64,000 nucleotides of DNA, from assembly GCA_916700875.1 (NCBI GenBank), contig CAKAKS010000061.1:186001-250000 (forward strand), read 5' to 3'. The first letter of the stretch is position 1, and each line of letters begins with the position of its first letter. This DNA comes from Sebastes aleutianus (lineage: Eukaryota; Chordata; Actinopteri; Perciformes; Sebastidae). The notes beneath the pieces are model-generated. The model was not told the DNA's origin and made no database searches. It worked only from the letters and a program-made list of their open reading frames with translations. The translations under genes were made by a program, and so were the position numbers. Positions 36,901 through 48,900 of this stretch are shown in pieces.

Positions 36901-39900
36901 TTGGGGCAACCTGGTACCGTCATTTACGTCCACTAAAAGGTCTTGTTTTTGCCACTGACAGGCTCAGATTGTTATTATAAGTGTCTGACAACATTATGGA
37001 AAGGATCCTTTGGAACAAACAAAACATAACCTAAGGGCAGATTATGACAAGAAATATGTAAACATATCTGTTTTATATTGTACTGTATTATATAAAAATA
37101 GGAAAATACATCAGCTGGAGTTAACATGTTTTTATCAGATCTTTTATGTTTGTGTATATTATAGGGCTGTCAACCGATTCAAATATTTAATCACGATTAA
37201 TCATATGATTTTCCATACTTAATCCCAAATTAATCACATTTTTTATTTGTTCAAAATGTAACTTAAAGGGAGATTTATCAAGTATTTAATACTCTTTATC
37301 AACATGGGAGTGGGCAAATATGTTTGCTTTATGCAAATGTATGTATATATTTATTAATGGAAATCAATTAACAACACAAAACAATGACAGATATTGATCC
37401 AGAAACCCTCACAGGTACTGCATTTAGCATAGAAAATATGCTCAAATCATAACATGGCAAACTGCAGCCCAACAGGCAACAACAGCTGTCAGTGTGTCAG
37501 TGTGTTGACTTGACTATGACTTGCCCCAAACTGCATGTGATTATCATAAAGTGGGCATGTCTGTAAAGGGGAGACTCGTGGGTACCCATAGAACACATTT
37601 TCATTCACACATCTGGAGGTCAGAGGTCAAGGGACCCCTTTGAAAATGGCCGTGCCAGTTTTTCCTCGCTAAAATTTAGCATAAGTTTGGAGCGTTAATT
37701 ATCCTCCTTCGTGACAAGCTAGTATGACATGGTTGGTACCCATGGATTCATCAGGTTGTTTAGTTTCATATGATACCAGTATCTTCACTCTAGCTTTAAC
37801 ACTGAACCTGCTACAACCTAAAAATCACAAGTTGCGTTAATGCGTTAAAGAAATTAGTGGCGTTAAAACAAATTTGCGTTAACGTGTTATTATCACTTAA
37901 CTTTGACAGCCACTAGTATATTACAATAACAAATACATCTAAAATGAACACTGTTGGAACATTTTGAAGAGGCTCTACATTATATTATTATGTCACTGTT
38001 AAGGAGGTTTATCACTTTGGGAGGAAATAATTTGTATAATAAATGTTCATGAAGCCTGATGTTAAATTAATTACTGATAGATTTTTTTCTATTTCTTTTC
38101 TCTTCAGAGAAACAGCATCCTTCACTGATCCAGAGAGTGAGTAATGACACGTCACTCAGCTTTTATTCAGCAGATTAAATCATCTACATATTGAACATTA
38201 TTATTGATAATGCACACAATAAGTCCTATGCATAAATGTTATTTACCAATAATGTTAATAACTTGTGTTATATCTACCTCTAGGGGAATATACAGTATGT
38301 TATTCTTGATTTGAGAAATTCACAATATTTAAAAAAAAAAAAAAGAAGTGAGTGTGTTTCTTACTTTTTTATATTAGAAGAAAAGATGCAACTGGTTAAA
38401 CAGCCACTCTGTTGTAACATCAAGAGGCTCATTGCAGTTTTTGTAGCACAGTCTTTGAAAGAGTTACACCCAGGAAGTAAAATAAAGTCATTAACGTGTT
38501 TATGAAAATAAAATAGTTGTAAGAGATAAAGTGAGATAAAGTAAATCAACTTGATGTTGCTAAAGAAACGTACATGTACAAGCAGTTTGTAAAAACAGGT
38601 GTATGTGATCAATTGGACAACTGTTATCGATGGTATCATTACCTTGTGTGATATAGCTGATGTACTCAGCACATCATCATTTCTGAAACACAGACATTGA
38701 TGAGATGTGACCAGAATAATCTGTAATCATCCCAGCTGAGAAGTTTTTGCACTTTTGCCTCATGAACATTTCCTTTGAATTTGACAGGTGGAAACGATGG
38801 CGTCTGTTATAGAGCTGCTTTTGGAAACACTGAAAGATTTGAGTGACGAGGAGCTCCGGATGTTCAAGGAGGCCCTGAGTGAAACTGACTTTGACAGACG
38901 TTACTCAAACATCCTGTGTTGGCAGCTGGAGATAACAGACATGCAGGACACAGTGTTTTTAATTGTGCTGACCGAAGGCCAACAGTCTGTGGAGAATACC
39001 AAGGAGGTTTTAAAGACGATGAAGAGGACTGATCTGGTGCAGAGGTTGTCAGACAGCAGCTCAAGACCCAAAAGTAAGACAACTAGTCTTTAAGCTATGT
39101 CTTTTTCTCTTTACATTATAAATAATATATATGTATATATAATAATATATATGAAGTATGGAATATATTTTGGAAGAGGGGGACATGACTGTTGAGATGG
39201 TTTAAAGGTCATGTTGATAACGTTTTTTTATGTAGATGAATATTATTTTAAAAATAACACATCCACAGAGCTTTTAGAAAGGTGCCGAATTAGGGCTGTC
39301 AATCGATTAAAATATTTAATCGCGATTAATCACATGATTGTCCATAGTTAATCGCAAATTAATCGCAAATTTTTTTATCTGTTCAAAATGTACCTTAAAG
39401 GGAGATTTGTCAAGTATTTAATACTCTTATCAACATGGTAGTATATAAACATATTATCCAGAAACCCTCACAGGTACTGCATTTAGCATAAAACAATATG
39501 CTCAAATCACAACATGGCAAACTGCAGCCCAACAGGCAACAACAGCTGTCAGTGTGTCAGTGTGCTGATTTGACTATGACTTGCCCCAAACTGCATGTGA
39601 TTATCATAAAGTGGGCATGTCTGTAAAGGGGAGACTCGTGGGTACCCATAGAACCCATTTACATTCACTGATCTGGAGGTCAGAGGTCAAGGGACCTCTT
39701 TGAAAATGTAGCGTATGTTTGGAGCGTTTTTTAACCTCCTTTGAAACAATCTAGTATGACATGGTTGGTACCAATGGACTCTTCAGGTTTCCTAGTTTCA
39801 TATGATGCCAGTATCTTCTCTCTAGCTTTAAAACTGAACTCGCTACAACCTAAAAATCACAAGTTGCGTTAATGCGTTAAAGAAATTAGTAGCTTTAAAA

Positions 39901-42900
39901 CAAATTTGCGTTAACGCGTTATTGCGTTAACCTTTACAGCCCTATGCCGACTAAAAGTCTGAACTGTGAATTAATCATTTAAAAAATGTTGACGGGTCCA
40001 AAATGAATGTTTGGTTTATCTCTGTGGAAGATATCTGACATTCAGTTCCCTCTTCTAACAAGGCTTGTGAGCCAATAGTATAACGGCGTTGGTGTCACGT
40101 GGTATCTCTCTGTTGTCAGAGCTCAAGTTGCCAGTTAGTGAGGAAGAAAAACGGATAAATGGCTGAGTTTGACACTCATGTCTCCATCAGGCTGCAGAAT
40201 AAGTGAATATTTACTGTGGCAACAAGTGACAACTGAGACTAGCACATATTAGCTGTCTTGGCTTAATCCTCCCAACAACAACAACCTATACTGTATAATT
40301 ACAATTCGGCATACATACAGTTGGTGTCTTGTCATAGTTGGGGCCGTGGTTTAGGGCGGAGTCTCCGTGGTGGAAAACAATCCTTTTCCCCCACCCGGAT
40401 ATGCTCGGAAAGCGTGGTTTTTAATATCATAAATTTACATACAAAAGTGCCATGTCTCATATAGACTCCTTGTCCTCACTCGACAAAGAACATTACGTAC
40501 AAAAATTAGACAGAATCGGAGTAGATGATTGACCATATCTTATAAAAGACTGGACAGATGACCCGACTAAATGGCCTGAAGTGTCATTCCCAGATATTTT
40601 CATTCGGGTGTATCACCTGATAAGTGACACTATTACATTTACTCAATATATGATGAATTAAACGTACCTTTATAATATCAATACCAACAGCCATATAATG
40701 TTATGATGTAATAGACTTGAATATCTGAGTGAACTCCATGCAGGTTCAAGACAGTACTAATGTTACTCAATGCCATTAGCCTGTTTTGACATGCGACATC
40801 ACGCAGGGCTTTTCACACAGTGCATCCTCAAGACCTACAGGTCCTTGGAAGCTCACAACTTCTTCACCAGTGGCTTTGTGGGGTCGTACTCCATCACAAA
40901 ATGTCGATGTCAGACACTGATCTGTTTCATTGTGATGTGAAGCCATCCTGGAGGGTGACAGATACAGTCTGCGTTGGTTCAGGGGGCTCACTGAACCCCC
41001 TAGAAATGCATCCATATGTTTTATAATGAGGTAGAACTAATCATTTATTGTAATGATGAATAATATCGACCTTGTTGTGTCTTCTTATTTACAGAATAAG
41101 AAACCAACAAGATAAGAATATAGATTTATGGTATTTATATTTACTTATAGCCTAATAACATCGGACACTCTGTCCACTCATTTTTAAATATGCACTTCTC
41201 TTACGCGATGTAAACAAACCACGTACCTATCAGCTGTACGGTCCAGATCAGACTAGAGACGTTACCACTTAAAAGATGGGGGAGTAGTACTTGCTCTCTT
41301 CCAACGTTTGTGTTTTTTAAACAGAAAACACAGGTTTTAGTCTGCGATATTTACTTAAAATGACATAGAATACAGCCAACAGTAGCCTCAGTAAACTATC
41401 AGGCTCCTGGTGATCTCCCTCCAGCCTGCTGTCACCTTATTCAGGTGTTTGTAGTGAAATGAGGAGGTGTCGTATCAGATAACTCCTCATTTCAACTTCA
41501 CCTATCAGCCGTTCCTCATCCGCTGGAATGAGGAATAAATAGAAACTGTTAAGTGTAATTTTGTGTTTTGTAAATTTTAGAAAAAGTAATGTTGCCTGAT
41601 AACAACGTTTATTGTCAGATGTTAGATCATCACTCATGACTTTTACCACTTTTCTCCTCAGAGAAACACTCAGATGAACACCGACCTGCACTGATCCAGA
41701 AAGTGAGTAATGTCACATGTCTGACTTCAGACAACACAGCTTTCATTTAACAGATGCAGGTTAAAAATGTGGTCATCTTTAACATTTTAAATAATGATAA
41801 GACCCAAAGTCATGATTTACTTATTTATGTTATGAATGTATTGATTATTTCAGGTAGCAACAATGGCAGCTGTTAAAAATCTGCTCTTTAAAACTCTGAA
41901 TCATTTGAGTAACGAGGAGATCAAGAAATTCAACGAGTTCCTGCAATCGATTGTCTCACAGAAGAACCTCAGAGACATCTTATTGTTGATGAGACACACA
42001 TCAGACAAAGCAGAAACAGTGGATCAGCTGGTGCAGACCTACGGCCAGCAGTCTGTGGAGTTCACCAGGGAGGTTTTACAGAAAATGAACAAGACTGATC
42101 TGATGCAGATGTTGTCAAAGCCCAGCTCAGGACTCAAAGGTAAGACTGTCACATCACATAATCACGTGTGTCTCATGAATGTCTAATAAATACATTTTAT
42201 AATTCATCATAAAAAAGTAAAACTGCTTCAAAATCTGTGTCATCAGCAATGTGAAATATAAAAAGCTGTTGGCAGGATCAGTGAATTAATTAAACCAACA
42301 ACAGTCACACAGAATATTATCAGTTTAATGAGTTCAGTATTTGCTGCACGGCTTTCATGTTGGAAAGCTTTAGATCGTGGAGGTGTTTATGATTTGATGT
42401 GAATTTGTTTTATTTCCTTTTAAAGTAACTGAGCCTTATTGAAGTTGATTTTACTCTCCATGTCAAATTAGATAATAATCCTCTGAGTCATTTTAAATGT
42501 CTTTTCTCCCCAGAGAAACAGTCTGTGGATGAACATCAACCTGCAGTGTCAGAGAGAGTGAGTCTGACTTTACACATCACAGCTTTCATTCAATAGATGC
42601 AGGTTGAAAACCGTCCTCATCTTGAACATTTTAAATGATGATACAAACCAAACCTAGTGTTTTAAATTGGATGGTTCTCAGTGTTAAGGTTGAGCTCTTC
42701 AGTAATAATGTTATCCACTGATGTTATGATAGAAATGCTAAATGTAGAGCAGAGTCAAATGTTTCTTTGAGCCACTGCTACAGAAACAAGAATATGTTCT
42801 GTTAGACCTGGTGGTCGTAATCAGTTTATAGGAATTAAAGAGAAAAGGGATGAATCTTTTGCTTTGATGTTGCTAAAGAAATAATACAGTACTCTGTATT

Positions 42901-45900
42901 TGTAAAGAAAATGTGGTAAATAATAATCAATAGAACAGATATTAGTGTATCATTGTCTTCAGTGATCATGCAGAAAAAATTAGGGCCGTCAAAGTTGACA
43001 AGATAACGCGTCAACACAAAACCGTTTTAACGCCACTCGTTTTTTTAACGCATTAACGCAATCGATCTTTCGGATGTTGTAGCGGGTTCAGTTTTAAAGC
43101 TAGAGAGAAAATACTGACATCATATAAAGCTAGATAATTTGAGGAATCCATCGGTACCAACCATTTCATACTAGCTTGTCGCAAAGGAGGCTAAATAACA
43201 CTCCAAACTTACACTGAATTTTGGCGAGGAAAAACTGTCCCTTGACCTCTGACCTCCAGATATGTGAATGTAAATGGGTTCTATGGGTACCCACGAGTCT
43301 CCCCTTTACAGACATGCCCACTTTATGATAATCACATGCAGTTTGGGGCAAGTCATAGTCAAGTCAGCACACTGACACCCTGACAGCTGTTGTTGCCTGT
43401 TGGGCTGCAGTTTGCCACGTTATGATTGGAGCATATTGTTTTATGCTAAATGCAGTACCTGTGAGGGTTTCTGGATCAATATCTGTCATTGTGTTGTGTT
43501 GTTAATTGATTTCCAATAATAAATATGTACATACATTTGCATAAAGCAGCATATTTGTCCACTCCCATGTTGATAAGAGTATTAAATACTTGACAAATCG
43601 TCCTTTAAGGTACATTTTGAACAGATACAAAAATATGCGATTAATTTGCGATTAATTAAATATTTCAATCAATTGACAGCCCTAGAAAAAATATAAATGT
43701 TATAACATCCACGTCTAAAACACTGACACTGATGAAATGCAAAGAAATAAATCTTTAACTGTCCGAGTTGAGAAATAACACATTTGCTTAACATATCCTT
43801 TGAATTTTTCAGGTAACAGAAGCTGTGAAACAGATTCTTTTAGAAACACTGAAGGATTTGAGTAACGAGGAGCTCAAGAAATTCAAGTGGTTGCTGAAGT
43901 TCACGTTCTTCAAGAAGAGCCTCCAATACATCCCATTTGAAGTACTGTATTTGGCAAACAGTGCAAACGCACTGGTGGATCTGATGGTGAAGACCTGCGG
44001 CCAGCAGTCTGTGGAGACGACCTGGGAGGTTTTAATGGAGATGAACAGGACTGATCTGGTAGAGAGGTTGTCAGAGACCAGCTCAAGACTCAAAAGTAAG
44101 ACAACTAGTCTTTTAGGCTATGTCTTTTTCTCTTTACATTATAAATAATATATATGTATATATAATAATATATATGAAGTATGGAAAATATTTTGGAAGA
44201 GGGGACATGACTGTTGAGGTGGTCAGAGAAAGAAGTCAAAAACTGTCACTTTACACAATCATGTGTTTCTCATAAATGTCTAATGAATAGATTTTATAAT
44301 TCAAACTTTATTTAATCACCAATGAAAAATATGAAAACATTAAAGGGCAGGTAGCAATTCAACATCACCACATTCATTACTCTGACTGCAGGAATCATTG
44401 AGTTGAATCCTCATTTTGCAGCAGTGAATTATTTGTATTTTATTTCCTTTAAAAGAAACTGAACTTTATTTAGGAGGAGCAAAATATCAGGTACAATTTA
44501 CAGTATAATACAGTACATCAAGACCAAATACTTTGACTTCAGATATTACCTTTCACTTGAATCAACACCTCTGTGGCACACTATTATAATACAATTATAT
44601 TATATAGAATACACACTATTATAATTTGACAGCATTGTAACTTAAATAATTTGACACAATTTGAGCATCATAATCTCTAAAGGTAGTATTTGTTGCAGGG
44701 CTTTTGTATCGGAGTCCTTTAGATTTAATGTTGATGATATGGTGTCCAACTTCTCTCTCTAATTGATTTTTATGTCAGAGCTGAGCAGATTTTTTGCAAT
44801 TAATTTTTCATATTGTGTTTTATTAAAAAAAGCAACACAATCTGACTAGAGTTGTTTGTAGTCAGTAGTATAAAGTATTTATCAGTCAGTCATGAGTCAT
44901 TTTCCATTTTCTTTCTTCTCAGAGAAACATCCGTCTAAACCGATCCAGAAAGTGAGTAATGTCACATCAGACACACGTCACACTACACAGCTTTCATTTC
45001 ATTGTTACAGGTTGACCACGATCCTCATGTTGACGGTAAAGAGGTTTAAAAAGTGTTTAAACCAGAAACACCACAACATGTGATGAGAACATGTGATCAG
45101 GTGGCTCATTCCTGCTTTTAGTTGCAGAGTGTCAGAGAGAGTTAGAGACGGTCAATAAAACACAATCACTGATAAACAGTTCATAGAATGAAATTAAATG
45201 AATCATATGGTGCATCATTGAGCCTGATGTGGTTAATATTAGTTGTTACAATACTTTCATGACTTAAATGCTTAACATGTATGCAAAGAAGTTAATGTGT
45301 CATCACTACCGTGGAGATGTGACATAAATGCCCTCTGACTACTTTGAATCCATCAGGAAGGAACCATGATACTAGTTCAGGAGAAGCTTTTGGAAACACT
45401 GGAAGATTTAAATGACGGGGAGCTCGAGAAATTCAAGCGTGTCCTGCAGTACACTAAAATGGAGAAAAGCCTCCTAATAATCCCAAGACGGAGAATGGAG
45501 ATGGCAGACGGAGTTGGAATAGTGGAGCTGATGGTGGAGACCTACGGCCAGCAGTCTGTGGAGGTGACCAGGGAGGCTTTTAAGAAGATGGACAGGAAAG
45601 ATCTGGTAGAGAGGTTGTCAGACATCAGCTCAGGATCCAAAGGTAAGACAAATTCTACAAAAGCCGTCCCGTTACACAACATCTTTTTCATAAATGTCTA
45701 AAGGCCTTTTCACACCGGGGACGAAATGAAACAAAGATACAGAATATTTGTTGATTTTTTGTTTTCAAACCTTTCACACCAAGGCCGACACCAATATTAA
45801 AAACTTTTGAACATTTTACATTTTCTGTAATTCACTAACTGTAAACACTTGTAGTTCATTTCTGCATAATTTGTGAGAACAATTTCTAAGAACTTTGCCT

Positions 45901-48900
45901 TGCCTCAGGACATGACACTGACTATAGCGTGACTGCAACATCAACGCTCTTTACGTTAAGTGGGATGTTGGCTTTTATCCAATTGTTTACTGTAATATAT
46001 ACACTATACTATATATACTATAGACAGTAATAATACAAAATAAATAAAGTTATGGGACGGCTTCTGTTTTTTTAATCATTTTATTTTTAGCTTTCATGAG
46101 GCATCGTTACTTAAACAGCTCCATGTAGCTAGTCTGTACTTTGTAGACTAAACAGTAGACTTCGCTCAACAGTGTGTTCTGCACAACATATTAAATATAT
46201 CATGTTAAAGCAAAGCTATGTAGAGCAGCAAAACACATGCAAAGTTATTATATGATTTTATATATCACAATAATAATTAAAAACAAATTCATGTGTGTCT
46301 TCACAAGGGACTTCAAGAAGCTTGGAGCCTGAGGCTGGTGGAAGCGTTATGGTAATCTCTTACATTCATTCATTTGTTCATTTATGTGTTTTTGCAAAAA
46401 GACACATCTCCACTTATTTGTAAAAATGATTGTCCTCTGCAGCAGGACTCCAGTGACTGGACTAAACTTGAACCTGAAGTGAACAGTCCAGATGCAGACG
46501 AATCTCCAACTTACAGGTAAAAAATAACGTCCTAAATACTTCTTTTCTTCTTTTGAATGCAATATTACAATAATAGTGTTAATGCTACATTTGGTGCCAA
46601 ATAAAATCAAGGTAGATACTCTCTAAGTTTACATTTATTCTGTCGTGTCCCTTCATGTGTACAGACAAAAAGTAACTCACTTGTTTTCTTTTCCACGACT
46701 TACTGTAGCCTACAGTCTGACGCAGGAAACTTTGAATGTGGTGTCTCTGGCTTGCGCTGGGTCTGTAAGCAGAAGGTCAGCTTTAAGTACCAGTTCTGCT
46801 CTTGGAGGGAACCTATGAAGAGGATGGAAAGCATCAAATACATGGCTGCAGGTCCCCTAATAGACATCAAAGTCATTGCTGGGAAGTTAGATGAGGTGTA
46901 CCTGCCACACTGGATCTGCATATGTAAGTGGACATGAAGAAAATCATAAAATAAAATGTACTGACTTTTTAAATTTCAGACAGCATGTGTACAGACACTG
47001 ATACAATCCTTTCCTCCTCACTAATTGTGTGTGCTTGTATTTTGTGTAGATGACAACCCTACACTATTAGACAAGTTTGCAGTCCTACACATAGATGACT
47101 GTGGAGATGTTGTTGAAGAAGTGTCTGAAGTCACATCGTCCCATGTCAAGCTGCCTGAACCAGTTTTCTCTCCAAGAGCAGTCCTGGTGGAAGTCGGCCT
47201 TTTGAAAATACACTGTAACGTGTTAATATACAAGTCCGACACAGCGTTCCTCACACTCCATGTTTATGTGATCCCACGTGATCCTGGACTACAACAGGTT
47301 ATTTCATATCTTACTGTCACCAATACCAATCATAAGAAGATACAGAATGGCACCACAAATAACCTGATAAACTCACAACACAGACACCTTGTTACAAACT
47401 TGTGTTGAGAAAGTTTTTTTGTTTTTACTTCAGGAAATCAACAAGGAGGAATTATCCTATGGATACAAAGTCATCCGTAAGCCACATCCAGAGGAGCCCA
47501 TGAGAATTGGTGATCATTTCATCTTAACAGCAGATTCTGAGAAGACAGCAGAAATTGATCCTGATGTATGTTTTCAACTTCTTTTCAATCTATGAAGTGG
47601 ACTGTGGTTCAGAAATGAGTTAAGATACTATAGGAAGAGTACAATCGAACAACAATTGCGCTATTGTTTGATATTTTAAGCAAGACATCATGAGAAAATG
47701 ATCCAACTTTAGCTTTCACTTACATGTTTTGATAAGTCTGCAAAAGTCACATTGAAACAGTCTAGTTAAAAAGAATCAAAATGTCCTAAAAAAGGCTTCA
47801 AGGCTTGTAAAAAAACACTCCACTTACCCATCCTCTAGCTCCGTGGCATTATCAGCTTACTTTTTCCAGCAAACAATGAAGTCTCTAAGAGAGCTCAAGA
47901 CCTGTCCAACATCAAGGATAGCTTCCGTTCTACTCACCTCCATTTTCCAATGTATTTTCCAATGTTCTTTTATATCAATCTTCCTGAAACGGTAAAAATA
48001 TAACAACTTAAGTGTTTTTCTTAATGTTCAACATGTAGCTTAATTCTCCATGTCAAAGCCTCATGGTAGCTGAGGTTCTTAAAGGATAGGTTCACATTTT
48101 TTCAAGTATGCATTAAAACAATACTAACATGCCCAAATGTAAATGTTCCTCCTGTCCATCCATGCTGGACATGGAGAGATCACCTCTTGAAGTAATTTCA
48201 ATGTAAGTGATTGGGGACATAATCCATGGTTCTTTCTGTGCAAAAGTTCAGCCAAAGCAAATTTGTGGCTTCAGCAACCTGTGTTCGATGAATCAAGTGG
48301 GTATCTTCCAAAGTTATTCTCTTTAGTACTAAATTCCCTTTTACTAGTTACTATCCCTCCGCCACAGCTCAGCAAGGAAACACTGTCTGCAGAAATATAA
48401 AGAGGGAATCTGGTACTAAAAAGTGCCACAGGTTCAGTTTACACATAACTGATTTTTTAAAACATTTTTCCTCCCATGCATGATGTTTTCTCAGCACTAA
48501 TTCTCCTCATTCCAGACCAGTGTTGGGCAGTAACGTGTTGCTCAGTTTACTTAATGTAATATTATTACTTTCTCCAGTAACAAGTAGTGTACGGGATTAC
48601 AATTTCCAAAACAGTAATTATATGACAGTTATCAATCCAAGTAGCGATGCATTACTGCGTTACCAGAATGCGGTTTGTCTTTTGTGCCAGGTAGGCGTAT
48701 GTTATGATGATGTGAACATGAACACAACTTTGGTGGACTTTCAGGCGAATATCGCCTCAAGCACGTGTGTGACCGTGCGGGAGAGGAAGAGACAGGCCCG
48801 GTTCTACGTGGTGAAAAAGCATGCATTGCACCCTCAGTTTAAGTAATAAGTAAAAGGTTGTTCCAGACCCTTCCATTCCTCAGCTGACCAGCAGTGGCCC

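Larger units (their letters stand above)
36224..46120 (+). repeat. Tandem duplication unit B
   Basis: Direct-repeat partner of 20502-36201, containing PYD g-j. It starts inside a hAT MITE (sequence CCTCTGAGATGTAGTGG, also at 20502), after a 22-bp filler at 36202-36223. Confidence 0.85.

Noticed and set aside
45700..46300. A NACHT or LRR exon between PYD-j and FIIND
   Set aside because: Looked for Walker A (GxxGxGKS/T) and LRR patterns here and in the other introns; none seen. An assembly gap cannot be excluded.
48520..48846. 108-codon frame as a gene
   Set aside because: Falls within a dispersed repeat in the UPA intron, and no exon phase fits.
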